A stretch of 64,000 nucleotides of DNA from Haloplanus natans DSM 17983 (lineage in GTDB: Archaea; Halobacteriota; Halobacteria; Halobacteriales; Haloferacaceae). The DNA lies in assembly GCF_000427685.1 (NCBI RefSeq), contig NZ_ATYM01000003.1, positions 248,001-312,000 of the forward strand, read 5' to 3'. The notes below the pieces were generated by a model that saw only the letters and a program-made list of their open reading frames with translations, made no database searches and was not told where the DNA came from. Shown here in pieces: positions 44,708 to 52,143 of this stretch. The translations under genes were made by a program, and so were the position numbers. The first letter of the stretch is position 1, and each line of letters opens with the position of its first letter.

Positions 44708-44854
44708 ATGCCAACCTGTAAAAACTGTGGCAACCACGTCTCGAAATGCTTCGCGCGGGTATTCGGTGATGAAGCCGGTCGTGTGTATGCCTGTCCCAAT
44801 TGCTCCGCAACTGCTGGGATTGGGGAGGTCACACGAGAACGACGGCCGCGCTAG
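44708..44854 (+). CDS. 48-residue CPxCG-type zinc protein (DUF7563-like)
   Basis: MPTCKNCGNHVSKCFARVFG ... VYACPNCSATAG: two CxxC knuckles (C4/C7 and C29/C32), the fold of one zinc ribbon. Very similar to a widespread haloarchaeal microprotein family beginning MPxCxNCGxHV. Role unknown; some members affect biofilm or stress traits. Follows an apparently gene-free region; promoter not resolved. Confidence 0.75.
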   Translation: MPTCKNCGNHVSKCFARVFGDEAGRVYACPNCSATAGIGEVTRERRPR

Positions 44855-45016
44855 GGAAACCAGTCGGAAGCCGGACAAGCTGTCGACGGCGTAGATCAAT
44901 ATTGGAGATGCAGAGAGGATGTCTTTTGGCTGCAAACTTATGATAGCACAATTACCATAATGGGCTACAGAAAATGCTCATATTCCTCTCGTTCGTAGAG
45001 AACACCGGCGATACGA

Positions 45017-45619
45017 ATGACTGACTACGAACTTGACCCCCTGCCGTATGACTACGACGCGCTCGAACCGCACATCAGCGAGCAGGTACTGACCTGGCAT
45101 CACGACACCCACCATCAGGGGTACGTGAACGGCTGGAACAGCGCCGAGGAGACGCTCGAAGCGAACCGTGACGACGGCGACTTCGGCTCCTCGGCGGGTG
45201 CGATTCGGAACGTCACGCACAACGGCTCCGGGCACATCCTCCACGACCTCTTCTGGAACTGCATGTCTCCGGAGGGTGGCGACGAGCCAAGCGGTGACCT
45301 CGCCGATCGCATCGAGGAGGACTTCGGCTCCTACGAGGCCTGGAAGGGTGAATTCGAGGCCGCTGCCGGCGCCGCCGGTGGCTGGGCACTCCTGGTGTAC
45401 GACAGCTTCTCGAACCAGCTTCGCAACGTCGTGGTCGACAAGCACGACCAGGGCGCGCTCTGGGGCTCGCACCCCATCCTCGCGCTGGACGTCTGGGAGC
45501 ACTCGTACTACCACGACTACGGTCCCGCCCGTGGCGACTTCATCGACAACTTCTTCGAGGTCGTCGACTGGGACGAACCGAGCGCCCGCTACGACGAAGC
45601 GGTTCAGCTGTTCGAATAG
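45017..45619 (+). CDS. sod: Superoxide dismutase (Fe/Mn family)
   Basis: 200 residues. Metal ligands: H28 (TWHHDTHHQGYVNG), H76 (HILHDLFWNC), D158 and H162 (LDVWEHSYYHDY). AGGWALLVYDSF corresponds to the GSGW segment. Converts superoxide to H2O2 and O2 in the cytoplasm; haloarchaeal enzymes are usually Mn-dependent. A relic of its promoter and start lies ~480 bp upstream. Confidence 0.95.
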   Translation: MTDYELDPLPYDYDALEPHISEQVLTWHHDTHHQGYVNGWNSAEETLEANRDDGDFGSSAGAIRNVTHNGSGHILHDLFWNCMSPEGGDEPSGDLADRIEEDFGSYEAWKGEFEAAAGAAGGWALLVYDSFSNQLRNVVVDKHDQGALWGSHPILALDVWEHSYYHDYGPARGDFIDNFFEVVDWDEPSARYDEAVQLFE

Positions 45620-45735
45620 TCGGGGTACCGACGAATCGCTCTCCCAAGCTCCATTCGCGCGAATTTCTTGTCCATGGAGTCCAACACGTGCAGAGATAAC
45701 AACCACCGAAGTGTTAAGTAAAGAACTCCAACGCA

Positions 45736-46614
45736 ATGATAGAAAATATCCTCGTCGCGACTGATGGAAGTGATGCAGCGAAGCAGGCAACGAAGCACGC
45801 AGTGCGCATCGCAGCTGTCTCCGAAGCGACGATCCACGCTTTGCACGTCGTGTCGCCGCGGCTGCTCAGATTCCTCGAAGACAGCGCCGACCAAACGATC
45901 GAAACCGAGTCGTTCGGGGGAGAAGCCGTTCGGACAGCAGAGCAGATTGCCGACGAGGCGGGCGTGGGGATCCGGGCCTCTGTCGAACGCGGTAATCCGG
46001 CTGAGACGATTCTGTCATATGCGGAGTCGAACGACATTGATCTCATCACGATGGGGACACACGGACGGGCGGGCTTACCGCGATACGTCTTCGGAAGCGT
46101 CGCCGAGACCGTGCTTCGAACCGCGACCTGTCCTGTGTTGGCGGCACATGCTAGCGAGCAGTTGATGTCCTACGACGATATCCTCGTTCCGATCGCCGGT
46201 GAAAGGGAGGGCCGGAATGTTCCACAAATGGCAATCGACTTTGCAGAGCAGTTCGACGCTACGCTACATTTGGTACACGTCGTCGACCGTCGGCTGCTTG
46301 CGTCGTCATACGACCTATGTCCCGCGCGGCCCGATGTCGAGTCAGAGCTGAGTGAACGCGGTGAAGCGCTCCTCAGATCGGCGAAGGCACCGCTGGAGGC
46401 TGCGGGTATCGATTTCGGGACGCACTTGAAGAGTGGACTCCCCATCTCGCAGCTCCGCGAGTTCGTGACGACCGCTAATATCGACCTGGTGGTTATGTGG
46501 TCACACCGCCGACGCGGTCCTGATCGAGTCCTACAGGGCAGCGTTGCCGAGAGTCTACTGCGATCGGTGACGACGCCGATGCTGATGGTCAGCGACGAGA
46601 CCCAGACCGATTGA
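45736..46614 (+). CDS. Tandem universal stress protein
   Basis: 292 residues with two Usp domains: 1-140 (MIENILVATDGSDAAKQATK; ATP motif GTHGRAGLPRYVFGSVAE) and 145-290 (MSYDDILVPIAGEREGRNVP; altered motif MWSHRRRGPDRVLQGSVAES). The first domain has the full G-x2-G-x9-G-S signature, the second lacks the first Gly. Directly after sod (about 115 bp), possibly a stress-response pair. Confidence 0.88.
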   Translation: MIENILVATDGSDAAKQATKHAVRIAAVSEATIHALHVVSPRLLRFLEDSADQTIETESFGGEAVRTAEQIADEAGVGIRASVERGNPAETILSYAESNDIDLITMGTHGRAGLPRYVFGSVAETVLRTATCPVLAAHASEQLMSYDDILVPIAGEREGRNVPQMAIDFAEQFDATLHLVHVVDRRLLASSYDLCPARPDVESELSERGEALLRSAKAPLEAAGIDFGTHLKSGLPISQLREFVTTANIDLVVMWSHRRRGPDRVLQGSVAESLLRSVTTPMLMVSDETQTD

Positions 46615-47072
46615 ATTCGGCCGTCAGAAGTAGGGCGGGGAGTCATACGCTTTCGCGGAAGGCAGTCAACGGTCGCCATCCGGTTACTGTGGTCCGCTCG
46701 TGTTCGTAGAGTGAATCCGCTCGTTTTCGTTGCCTTCGAAGTATTCGTGGCCGAACTCACGTAAACATCGCTCTTGCCACCGAACACACCTGCCTCGGCA
46801 ATACTCCTGATAAGGAGATCGAAGCCGTCTGGATACGATCCAGTAATTGCCGCTTCAATGGTGAGTGACCCCGATCAGAAGCCGATATGGGAGGCAGAAC
46901 TCGGACCATCATCCTCCTCGACACGGCGGCAGAGCGACTTCCCTCGCTTCGACGGCGGTCACGTGACGATGACGCGTCGGCGGGGTAGTCGTATTTGGAT
47001 TGCTGAGTCGGTGAGGCGGCATGAAACCATAGCAGTTTCACCGGTCCCCGAAAAAACGGGATACTCTCAATG
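46615..47072. other. Boundary region with no supported gene
   Basis: 458 bases separating the metabolic island from accessory cluster 2. Short frames on both strands overlap each other and show no family. On the minus strand, directly after dyad copy d, a T6 tract and CCCG/CGGG hairpin (47048-47064) imitate the leaders of other cluster genes, but no gene follows; a deletion is likely. Confidence 0.5.
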
Positions 47073-47114
47073 TTAACCAACACCAGGTGTTGGCTAACTC
47101 CGATTGTTGGTTAA
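47073..47114. promoter_or_regulatory. Shared dyad, copy d (42 bp, orphan)
   Basis: TTAACCAACA, 22 bases, TGTTGGTTAA, with a further imperfect half-site TGTTGGCTAA inside (47088-47097). Ten bases beyond the stop codon of the 47124-47336 gene; the gene it would have driven is missing. Confidence 0.75.
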
Positions 47115-47123
47115 TATCGATCG

Positions 47124-47336
47124 CTACTTCTCGTCCTCACGCAACTCTTCAGCCTTCCACTGGAGCCGACGCAGAATCTGCGTCCGATTCTGGTGTGCGT
47201 TCTCGTAGGCAACACACTCCTGGAGTGTCTCCATATCGGGGATCGTTGCGATCCCGGCCTTGATCAGTCGATGATTGGGCGCTTCGAGGCGTTTCTCAGG
47301 CGGGAACTCGTCGTTGGTATCCGTAGACTGAGCCAT
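47124..47336 (-). CDS. 70-residue helical protein, paralogue A
   Basis: MAQSTDTNDEFPPEKRLEAP (ATG 47336), then NHRLIKAGIATIPDMETLQE and CVAYENAHQNRTQILRRLQW. The protein at 50618-50839 is a clear paralogue with the same layout. Helical, charged, possibly a DNA- or protein-binding accessory factor. Leader with a short T-tract precedes it. Confidence 0.7.
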   Translation of the reverse strand: MAQSTDTNDEFPPEKRLEAPNHRLIKAGIATIPDMETLQECVAYENAHQNRTQILRRLQWKAEELREDEK

Positions 47337-47342
47337 CTCTGT

Positions 47343-47372
47343 TGGCCTCCACCCCACGAGGGCGAGAGAAAC
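47343..47372 (-). promoter_or_regulatory. Hairpin leader (paralogue A gene)
   Basis: Minus strand: CTGTTTCTCTCGCCCTCG followed by TGGGGTGGAGGC. T-tract partly degenerate; hairpin weaker than in the others. Confidence 0.5.
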
Positions 47373-47401
47373 AGACCGCCGACTACAGCATCGTCGCGAC
47401 G

Positions 47402-48562
47402 TCAGCTCATCGCGTCCTGGAACCGCTCACGAAGCGCATCCTCCCGCTCCTCGAACTGATCGACCTTCTCCTGTAGATCGTCGCTGACACGCTCGATACT
47501 CGCGAGTGCCCGCTCACCGGCGAGCGATGCCTGCGACCCGTCGTCGCCGTCCGCCTCCAGCTGCTCCTCGTAGGCTCGCTCGACGCGTTCGATGGTACCT
47601 TCTGGGTTGAACAGGATGTCGTTGGCCGTGCGGACGTAGCCGTCCAACGACGCACCCTCCTTGCCCTGGAAGAAGTGAGTGAGCGCGTACGTCGCCCCGG
47701 AATGCAGCGTCCACATATCGATCTCGAACGGCGACACAGCGTTCGCCTCGGCATCCTCGGCAGCACGCTCTGCGAGATAGTCCGGGAAGCCCAGCAGGCC
47801 GTAAAACTCGGTGATGGTGAACGGGAGCTCGGAGAACTCGAGATCGATGTCCTGGGCGTCACGGATGAACTCGAAGAGGTCGTCGGCGACGAGTTCGACC
47901 TGGGCGAGGATCTCCTCCCACCAGGTCCGGAAGTCTCGAACGTCCCCGACGTGCTTGATGACCTCCTTGTCGGTGAGCGAGCGCATCGAATTCGAGCAGT
48001 ACCCGTCCTGAGCGAAACCCTCCACGTAGACGGCGTGCTCACCGAAGAAGTCGTAGCCGGAGGTCACGCCTATCGTGATCGGGTCCGACCGCCTAGGAAG
48101 GCGCACCTCGAGGCCGTCGAACATGATGTCCATGTGAACCTCGCCGCCGCCCCGGTAGCGCCGAACCTCGCCGAACATCACGTTCCCGAGCGGCGACCCG
48201 TCGATGGTCTCCTCGCGAAGGACCTCCTCCAGTGGCCTGTACACGTCGACCGGATTGATGATCGCGTAACTGTCCGTAGGGACGTGAAATAGTGGGTCTG
48301 CGTCGGGCTCGCCGTCTGTCGCGTGGTCGCGCGCTCTTGTCGGCTCGACTAAGGCGTTGAAGCGATCCGTTTCGACCCACTCGTCGGAGTAGGGATTCCG
48401 GTATGCGACTGTCGTCTCGACGGCCTGCGGGAGGTCACGAATCGTCTCGGCGAAGGACTTCGGTTCGTCGACCGTTTTCTTCCGGCGGTACCAGTCGGGT
48501 AGTTCTGTATCGGTTCGTCCGTCGACGCCAGCGAACACGGTTCTGGATTCTGGGTCTTTCAT
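47402..48562 (-). CDS. DUF932-like plasmid protein
   Basis: 386 residues. The pattern ADPLFHVPTDSYAIINPVDV, LEVRLPRRSDPITIGVTSGY, SLTDKEVIKHVGDVRDF and MWTLHSGATYALTHFFQGKE is that of DUF932/YfjQ-like proteins carried by plasmids and prophages. C-terminal ~60 residues form a coiled coil (IERVSDDLQEKVDQFEERED). Biochemical role unknown. Preceded by both a T5/hairpin leader and dyad copy e, the cleanest example of the shared module. Confidence 0.7.
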   Translation of the reverse strand: MKDPESRTVFAGVDGRTDTELPDWYRRKKTVDEPKSFAETIRDLPQAVETTVAYRNPYSDEWVETDRFNALVEPTRARDHATDGEPDADPLFHVPTDSYAIINPVDVYRPLEEVLREETIDGSPLGNVMFGEVRRYRGGGEVHMDIMFDGLEVRLPRRSDPITIGVTSGYDFFGEHAVYVEGFAQDGYCSNSMRSLTDKEVIKHVGDVRDFRTWWEEILAQVELVADDLFEFIRDAQDIDLEFSELPFTITEFYGLLGFPDYLAERAAEDAEANAVSPFEIDMWTLHSGATYALTHFFQGKEGASLDGYVRTANDILFNPEGTIERVERAYEEQLEADGDDGSQASLAGERALASIERVSDDLQEKVDQFEEREDALRERFQDAMS

Positions 48563-48617
48563 TTTGTCTCCTCGAAATTGAATTCGTCACCCGCGACGGC
48601 GCTCTCATCACGCGCCC

Positions 48618-48645
48618 TGCGCCCCTCTCACGGGCGCAAAAACAA
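48618..48645 (-). promoter_or_regulatory. T-tract plus hairpin leader (DUF932-like gene)
   Basis: Minus strand: GTTGTTTTTGCGCCCGTGAG followed by AGGGGCGCAGGGCGC. T5 at 48638-48642, 76 bp before the start and 10 bp after dyad e. Confidence 0.65.
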
Positions 48646-48651
48646 CCACTC

Positions 48652-48692
48652 TTAACCAACATCCCGCCCAAGAATCCAGTACTGTTGGTTAA
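48652..48692. promoter_or_regulatory. Shared 41-bp dyad, copy e
   Basis: TTAACCAACA, 21 bases, TGTTGGTTAA, perfect arms. Between the stop of the upstream C2H2 gene and the DUF932-like leader. Confidence 0.78.
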
Positions 48693-48732
48693 TCATCTGG
48701 ACGGTCCCGACACCTGGCTTCGGCTCTTCAAT

Positions 48733-49269
48733 TCACTCGTCGGCGTGGCGTCGACGGCGCACCTGTTCAGGATTCGGCACCCACGGATGTGCGTCCCAGC
48801 AGTGCAGGGCGTGCCCTCGTGGCGTATCGAACAGCGCCTCACACGACCCACACTCGTAGGCGGTGTCGGACCACGGTTCCGTGACGAACATCGCCGTCAC
48901 CGTCGACCTGACTGGATCTGGTGCGGCCGACCGCTGAACGTAATCATAGCCGATCTCTGTTCGTCGACGAAGCGCCGACTGTGCCAGCCGTTCGGGCCGG
49001 TCTGCTGGGAGATACACCCAGCGGACGAACGCTGCTTCTGAGTCCTTCGCCGAGGGTTGAAGGATGAACCACCGGTCGTGATCGTCGCGGAACAGATACC
49101 GCTCAGTGCCCCGGTTCTGGAGATAGAGCGGATCCTCGCGACCGGGAATCACCCGCAGACCGATGGACGGGGAGATCGGGGTGAGGAGTCGCTCTTCCAG
49201 TGTGAGCGAGCTGGACTCTCCTGATGATGTCTCGCCCTTGAAGTCGTCAAGCGTCGCTTCGCCAGTCAT
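48733..49269 (-). CDS. Protein with C-terminal C2H2 finger
   Basis: 178 residues. The finger is CGSC, 12 residues, H-x4-H (ECGSCEALFDTPRGHALHCW then DAH) near 139-160. The body includes LYLQNRGTERYLFRDDHDRW and RWVYLPADRPERLAQSALRR. ATG overlaps the stop of a 52-codon frame upstream (ATGA). No family known; zinc and DNA binding are plausible. Confidence 0.65.
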   Translation of the reverse strand: MTGEATLDDFKGETSSGESSSLTLEERLLTPISPSIGLRVIPGREDPLYLQNRGTERYLFRDDHDRWFILQPSAKDSEAAFVRWVYLPADRPERLAQSALRRRTEIGYDYVQRSAAPDPVRSTVTAMFVTEPWSDTAYECGSCEALFDTPRGHALHCWDAHPWVPNPEQVRRRRHADE

Positions 49270-49424
49270 GATTCGCCGGGATTCGTCTCGTCGGTGTCTT
49301 CCCCGCCTGTTCGCTCATGCCGGTCGTTGTATCGCTCGAGTTCTCGGCCGATGCACTCCAGCGCCGTGACGGCGCGTTCGATGAGCTGGTACGTGGCCCG
49401 CGAGAGTCGGATGTTCTCAATCAG
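49266..49424 (-). CDS. Candidate 52-residue gene with CTG start
   Basis: Frame from CTG at 49424 to TGA at 49266: LIENIRLSRATYQLIERAVT, ALECIGRELERYNDRH. The CTG overlaps the TGA of the upstream gene (CTGA), a GGAGG lies nine bases before it, and the TGA overlaps the next ATG (ATGA). Chain-coupled overlap at both sides and helical amphipathic content favour a real gene; a non-ATG CTG start is unusual. Confidence 0.5.
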   Translation of the reverse strand: MIENIRLSRATYQLIERAVTALECIGRELERYNDRHERTGGEDTDETNPGES

Positions 49425-50107
49425 ATGTCCTCCTCTGGCTCGACGAGGTCGTTACTCTCAGCGACGAGTGCCTGAACGGCTGAAGCAGGATCGTTCTCGA
49501 CCGGAAGTGTTCGATGGTCAAGCGGGGCGGGATACGCCCGGTCCCCCTGCGCACAAAGTATGATCAACCACTCTTCGCTCCCTTCGGCGAGGACGACGTA
49601 GTGGTCGATATCCCGACGTTGGAAGACTGTCCGATCTGTCCGGCTCACCGCACTCCAGTTCGCCGGCAGTGACGATGACGGCGTCCCACCATCTGGCGTG
49701 AGTGCTCGGTACTCTTCGAATTCAGCGAGTGCCGCCTCGATATCCTCCCCGGTGAGGTGCCAGCAGTCGGCCGGCCCATCACACACCAACTGACTGACCA
49801 CATCGTCGCGGAACTGGATATAGTGTTTCTCGGCGACGGTTTCGTCGTCGGTGTAATCGAGGAGGAGTGCACAGGCGAGTTGTGCCGGTCCGCTTCCCGT
49901 ATAGCCCCAGTCGAATCCCGCCGGGCTATGCCGCACGAGACCGAAACTTCGATCAGGGGAGAGGCGTTCGTGTGTGATAAGGTTCAGTACTACCGGCGTT
50001 CCGTCGACACGCATCCCGACGTACTCAACGCGGTCTGTACTCGCCTGCCATCGCTCACTCGCATCCTGTACGACTGTTCGTGGGTCGGTAGTCGAATTAG
50101 TCTCCAT
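49421..50107 (-). CDS. DUF6166-like protein, long form
   Basis: 228 residues from METNSTTDPRTVVQDASERW (an ATG three codons earlier is also possible). The DUF6166 core is YVGMRVDGTPVVLNLITHER, LSPDRSFGLVRHSPAGFDWG, YTGSGPAQLACALLLDYTDD and YIQFRDDVVSQL (residues ~28-120). A C-terminal extension (DDIDHYVVLAEGSEEWLIIL) is absent in the short form at 51263-51592. Function unknown; typical of plasmid accessory clusters. Confidence 0.7.
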   Translation of the reverse strand: METNSTTDPRTVVQDASERWQASTDRVEYVGMRVDGTPVVLNLITHERLSPDRSFGLVRHSPAGFDWGYTGSGPAQLACALLLDYTDDETVAEKHYIQFRDDVVSQLVCDGPADCWHLTGEDIEAALAEFEEYRALTPDGGTPSSSLPANWSAVSRTDRTVFQRRDIDHYVVLAEGSEEWLIILCAQGDRAYPAPLDHRTLPVENDPASAVQALVAESNDLVEPEEDI

Positions 50108-50135
50108 CTGTTGCATGCGGGCGTTCGGATTCCCC

Positions 50136-50160
50136 GCACCCCTGCTGGGGGTCGAAAAAC
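50136..50160 (-). promoter_or_regulatory. T-tract plus hairpin leader (long DUF6166-like gene)
   Basis: Minus strand: GTAGTTTTTCGACCCCCAGC followed by AGGGGTGCGG. T5 at 50155-50159, 40-50 bp before the start. Confidence 0.65.
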
Positions 50161-50200
50161 TACTACCGGCTATTAGCCCCTCAGCGTCGCTTCAAAGTTA

Positions 50201-50227
50201 GAATTCAGACTATTATAATTCAGACTA
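50201..50227. repeat. Tandem 12-bp direct repeat in AT-rich DNA
   Basis: AATTCAGACTAT at 50201-50212 and 50216-50227. It lies in an AT-rich gap between two cluster genes; a promoter or activator site for the gene starting at 50107 is plausible. Confidence 0.5.
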
Positions 50228-50264
50228 TAACAATTCATCAGACAACCAACTGATAGAGGCAAGC

Positions 50265-50564
50265 CTATTCTTCGAAGAGACAGCGAGCGGCTGCATCGTC
50301 GCCAGCGAGGGTCTGCTGATCCCCGTCCGTATCAGCGAAGAGTGTTGACTGATCTCCCTCGGATGTTTGCTCAACTTCGGGTCGATCGTCGACGCCGAAC
50401 TCACTCGCCTCGGGCTGATCAAGACGCGAATCCCGGTCGCGATGATCCACGTCAGCGCCGAAGTCTTCGAGTGAGGTCTCGACGCTTGTTTCGGTTACTT
50501 CGAGTTGGCCATCGTCACCGAACGCGGTCTGTCGTTGAATATCGATCTCTGGTCGATCGCTCAT
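50265..50564 (-). CDS. Acidic disordered protein
   Basis: 99 residues from MSDRPEIDIQRQTAFGDDGQ. Rich in D, E, S, T; no hydrophobic core seen except QTAFGDDGQLEVTETSVETS. It ends DAAARCLFEE. It could be a substrate or adapter, for instance for the ArdC-like system, but nothing in the sequence shows it. Confidence 0.55.
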   Translation of the reverse strand: MSDRPEIDIQRQTAFGDDGQLEVTETSVETSLEDFGADVDHRDRDSRLDQPEASEFGVDDRPEVEQTSEGDQSTLFADTDGDQQTLAGDDAAARCLFEE

Positions 50565-50570
50565 CTCATT

Positions 50571-50605
50571 CAAGCCTCCACCCACCGAGGCTCCGACAGA
50601 CAGCC
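50571..50605 (-). promoter_or_regulatory. Hairpin leader (acidic protein gene)
   Basis: Minus strand: CTGTCTGTCGGAGCCTCGG followed by TGGGTGGAGGCT. Stem AGCCTC/GAGGCT; the T-tract is replaced by CTGTCTGTC. Confidence 0.5.
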
Positions 50606-50617
50606 CCGAGTGCTGCG

Positions 50618-50839
50618 TCAATCGTCTTCTGCGCGAATTTCGCTGGCCCGCTGTTCAAGCCGGCGGAGGATCTGGACCCGTTGCTGATTCGCGTTCTCGT
50701 AGGCGACGCAGGCTCGCAGCGTCTCCATATCGTTGATCGTCACGATACCGGCGTTGATCAGTCGCGTATTCGGGGGTTCGAGCCGTTGTTCTGGTGAAAG
50801 CTCGCTCACGTCCGTCGATTGACCGTCAGGATTGCTCAC
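50618..50839 (-). CDS. 73-residue helical protein, paralogue B
   Basis: Starts with GTG: SNPDGQSTDVSELSPEQRLE, then PPNTRLINAGIVTINDMETL and ACVAYENANQQRVQILRRLE. Paralogue of the protein at 47124-47336. Same position in both sub-clusters, next to a DUF-type gene, so duplicated along with its leader. Confidence 0.7.
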   Translation of the reverse strand: MSNPDGQSTDVSELSPEQRLEPPNTRLINAGIVTINDMETLRACVAYENANQQRVQILRRLEQRASEIRAEDD

Positions 50840-50846
50840 TGATGAT

Positions 50847-50878
50847 CGCCTCCGTCACTGCTGAGGCGACAAAAAACA
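50847..50878 (-). promoter_or_regulatory. T-tract plus hairpin leader (paralogue B gene)
   Basis: Minus strand: CTGTTTTTTGTCGCCTCAG then CAGTGACGGAGGCG. T6 at 50871-50876, 13 bases after the preceding stop; stem CGCCTC/GAGGCG. Confidence 0.65.
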
Positions 50879-50888
50879 GCCCTCGCTG

Positions 50889-51167
50889 TTACCCGTCTTC
50901 TTCCCCAGGTTGGATCTGGCGGGCGTCCTCAGCGAGATCATGGATGTACTCCCGAAGAATCTCCATGTCCTCGCGAGCGTCTTCGAGGGTCTTGCCTTTC
51001 GCTTTGGCCACGATTTTGTCCTGATCGCGGGTGCCAGTCCCGCGAGTAAGCTTCACGGTGAGGGAGACGCCGACGTCACTACGTTCGACGTATTCCGTTC
51101 GTGTCGCCTGTTCACTGGTTTCGGCCGATTCGCCATCCGCACGAGATGGTTGGGTCTGTTCTGACAT
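50889..51167 (-). CDS. DUF7389-like protein
   Basis: 92 residues. Disordered start, then DVGVSLTVKLTRGTGTRDQD, KIVAKAKGKTLEDAREDMEI and LREYIHDLAEDARQIQPG. Family name is from memory. Beta-hairpin plus long helix; a structural or DNA-associated role is possible. Confidence 0.65.
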   Translation of the reverse strand: MSEQTQPSRADGESAETSEQATRTEYVERSDVGVSLTVKLTRGTGTRDQDKIVAKAKGKTLEDAREDMEILREYIHDLAEDARQIQPGEEDG

Positions 51168-51262
51168 GGATTTCTTTCGGTGATTGGTATTTAGATGGAC
51201 GGTGCGGCCGGCTCGCCGGGTGTTTCGTGAAGGACTGCGTCGATCTCGGGCCCGGTGAGTCG

Positions 51263-51592
51263 TCAGCTTCCAGCAGACCCAGCACAGTCCAGCTGGCTCA
51301 CGACCTCGGTTTTGAACGCCTGGTAGTGGTCGAGGGCGAACGCTTCGTCACCTGTGTAGTCGAGGAGGAGTGCGAGCGCGAGTTGTGCCGGACCACTACC
51401 ACCATATCCCCATTCGAATCCCGAGGGACTGTGGTTCACCAGCGCGAGACTCCGCTCTGGCGTGAGCCGTTCTTGGCCGGGACGTTTCTCAACGATAGCC
51501 TGCCCGCTCTGCCGATACCCGACGTAGGCGATGTCGCAGTCGTTTGGTGGGCGTGACTGTTCGATCGAATCTGTGTCGCTAGGTCTACTCAT
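51263..51592 (-). CDS. DUF6166-like protein, short form
   Basis: 109 residues from MSRPSDTDSIEQSRPPNDCD. Core YVGYRQSGQAIVEKRPGQER, LALVNHSPSGFEWGYGGSGP, AQLALALLLDYTGDEAFALD and HYQAFKTEVVSQL. Paralogue of the protein at 49421. It stops shortly after the core. Confidence 0.72.
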   Translation of the reverse strand: MSRPSDTDSIEQSRPPNDCDIAYVGYRQSGQAIVEKRPGQERLTPERSLALVNHSPSGFEWGYGGSGPAQLALALLLDYTGDEAFALDHYQAFKTEVVSQLDCAGSAGS

Positions 51593-51626
51593 CGGTCTGT
51601 TCGGGAGCGACTCGTTCGAGCACCCC

Positions 51627-51652
51627 CGCACCCCTCAGGGGGTGAAAAACAG
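51627..51652 (-). promoter_or_regulatory. T-tract plus hairpin leader (short DUF6166-like gene)
   Basis: Minus strand: CTGTTTTTCACCCCCTGAGG followed by GGTGCGG. T5 at 51645-51649, 22 bases after the preceding stop and 53 bp before the next ATG. Confidence 0.68.
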
Positions 51653-51670
51653 TCACAGGGACTGCTTGCC

Positions 51671-52066
51671 CTACGCGAGATGGGAGATATCGGCTGGTTC
51701 GTCGACCTCATCGAATTCACCACGCTCGACCGGCTGCCAGTCATCGCCGGGTGCCGGACTCCACCAGTCGACCTCGTAGGCACCCGGTGCGCCGAGGATC
51801 TTCACCCGCGCCGACCCATCGGGTAGGTCGCGACGGAGCTTCTCGTCGACGTGGAGGTTCCACGTCGAGTGGGTGTCAAAGCAGGCGAGGACGGCCTCCT
51901 CGTATCCGCGCGTCTCTCGGGATTCCTGGAGTTCGACCTGCGTGTTGCAGTTCTTGCAGAACACTCCTTCGAAGGGAATGTGACTGAATACCTCGTGCCC
52001 GCAGACCGGACACCAGAGAAACTCGAACAGTGCTTCGCTGTGGCGGTCGATGACTTCCAGACTCAT
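51671..52066 (-). CDS. Zinc-ribbon protein (DUF7567-like)
   Basis: 131 residues from MSLEVIDRHSEALFEFLWCP (ATG 52066). Ribbon: CPVCGHEVFSHIPFEGVFCK with CxxC ... CKNC. The rest (ACFDTHSTWNLHVDEKLRRD, GAPGAYEVDWWSPAPGDDWQ) is conserved-looking. Family name from memory. Overlaps the end of nothing; the next upstream gene stops at 52144. Confidence 0.65.
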   Translation of the reverse strand: MSLEVIDRHSEALFEFLWCPVCGHEVFSHIPFEGVFCKNCNTQVELQESRETRGYEEAVLACFDTHSTWNLHVDEKLRRDLPDGSARVKILGAPGAYEVDWWSPAPGDDWQPVERGEFDEVDEPADISHLA

Positions 52067-52143
52067 CTGTGGATCTGGCCCGATTGAGACGGGCCACCCA
52101 TCCCGGCCCAAAATAAACGTCACCGCAGATACGTTCCCTTCAA

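Noticed and set aside
46757-47083. Minus-strand gene under dyad d
   Set aside because: The reading starts inside the dyad from a non-ATG codon and is Ser/Arg-rich without fold; I take the real gene to be lost.
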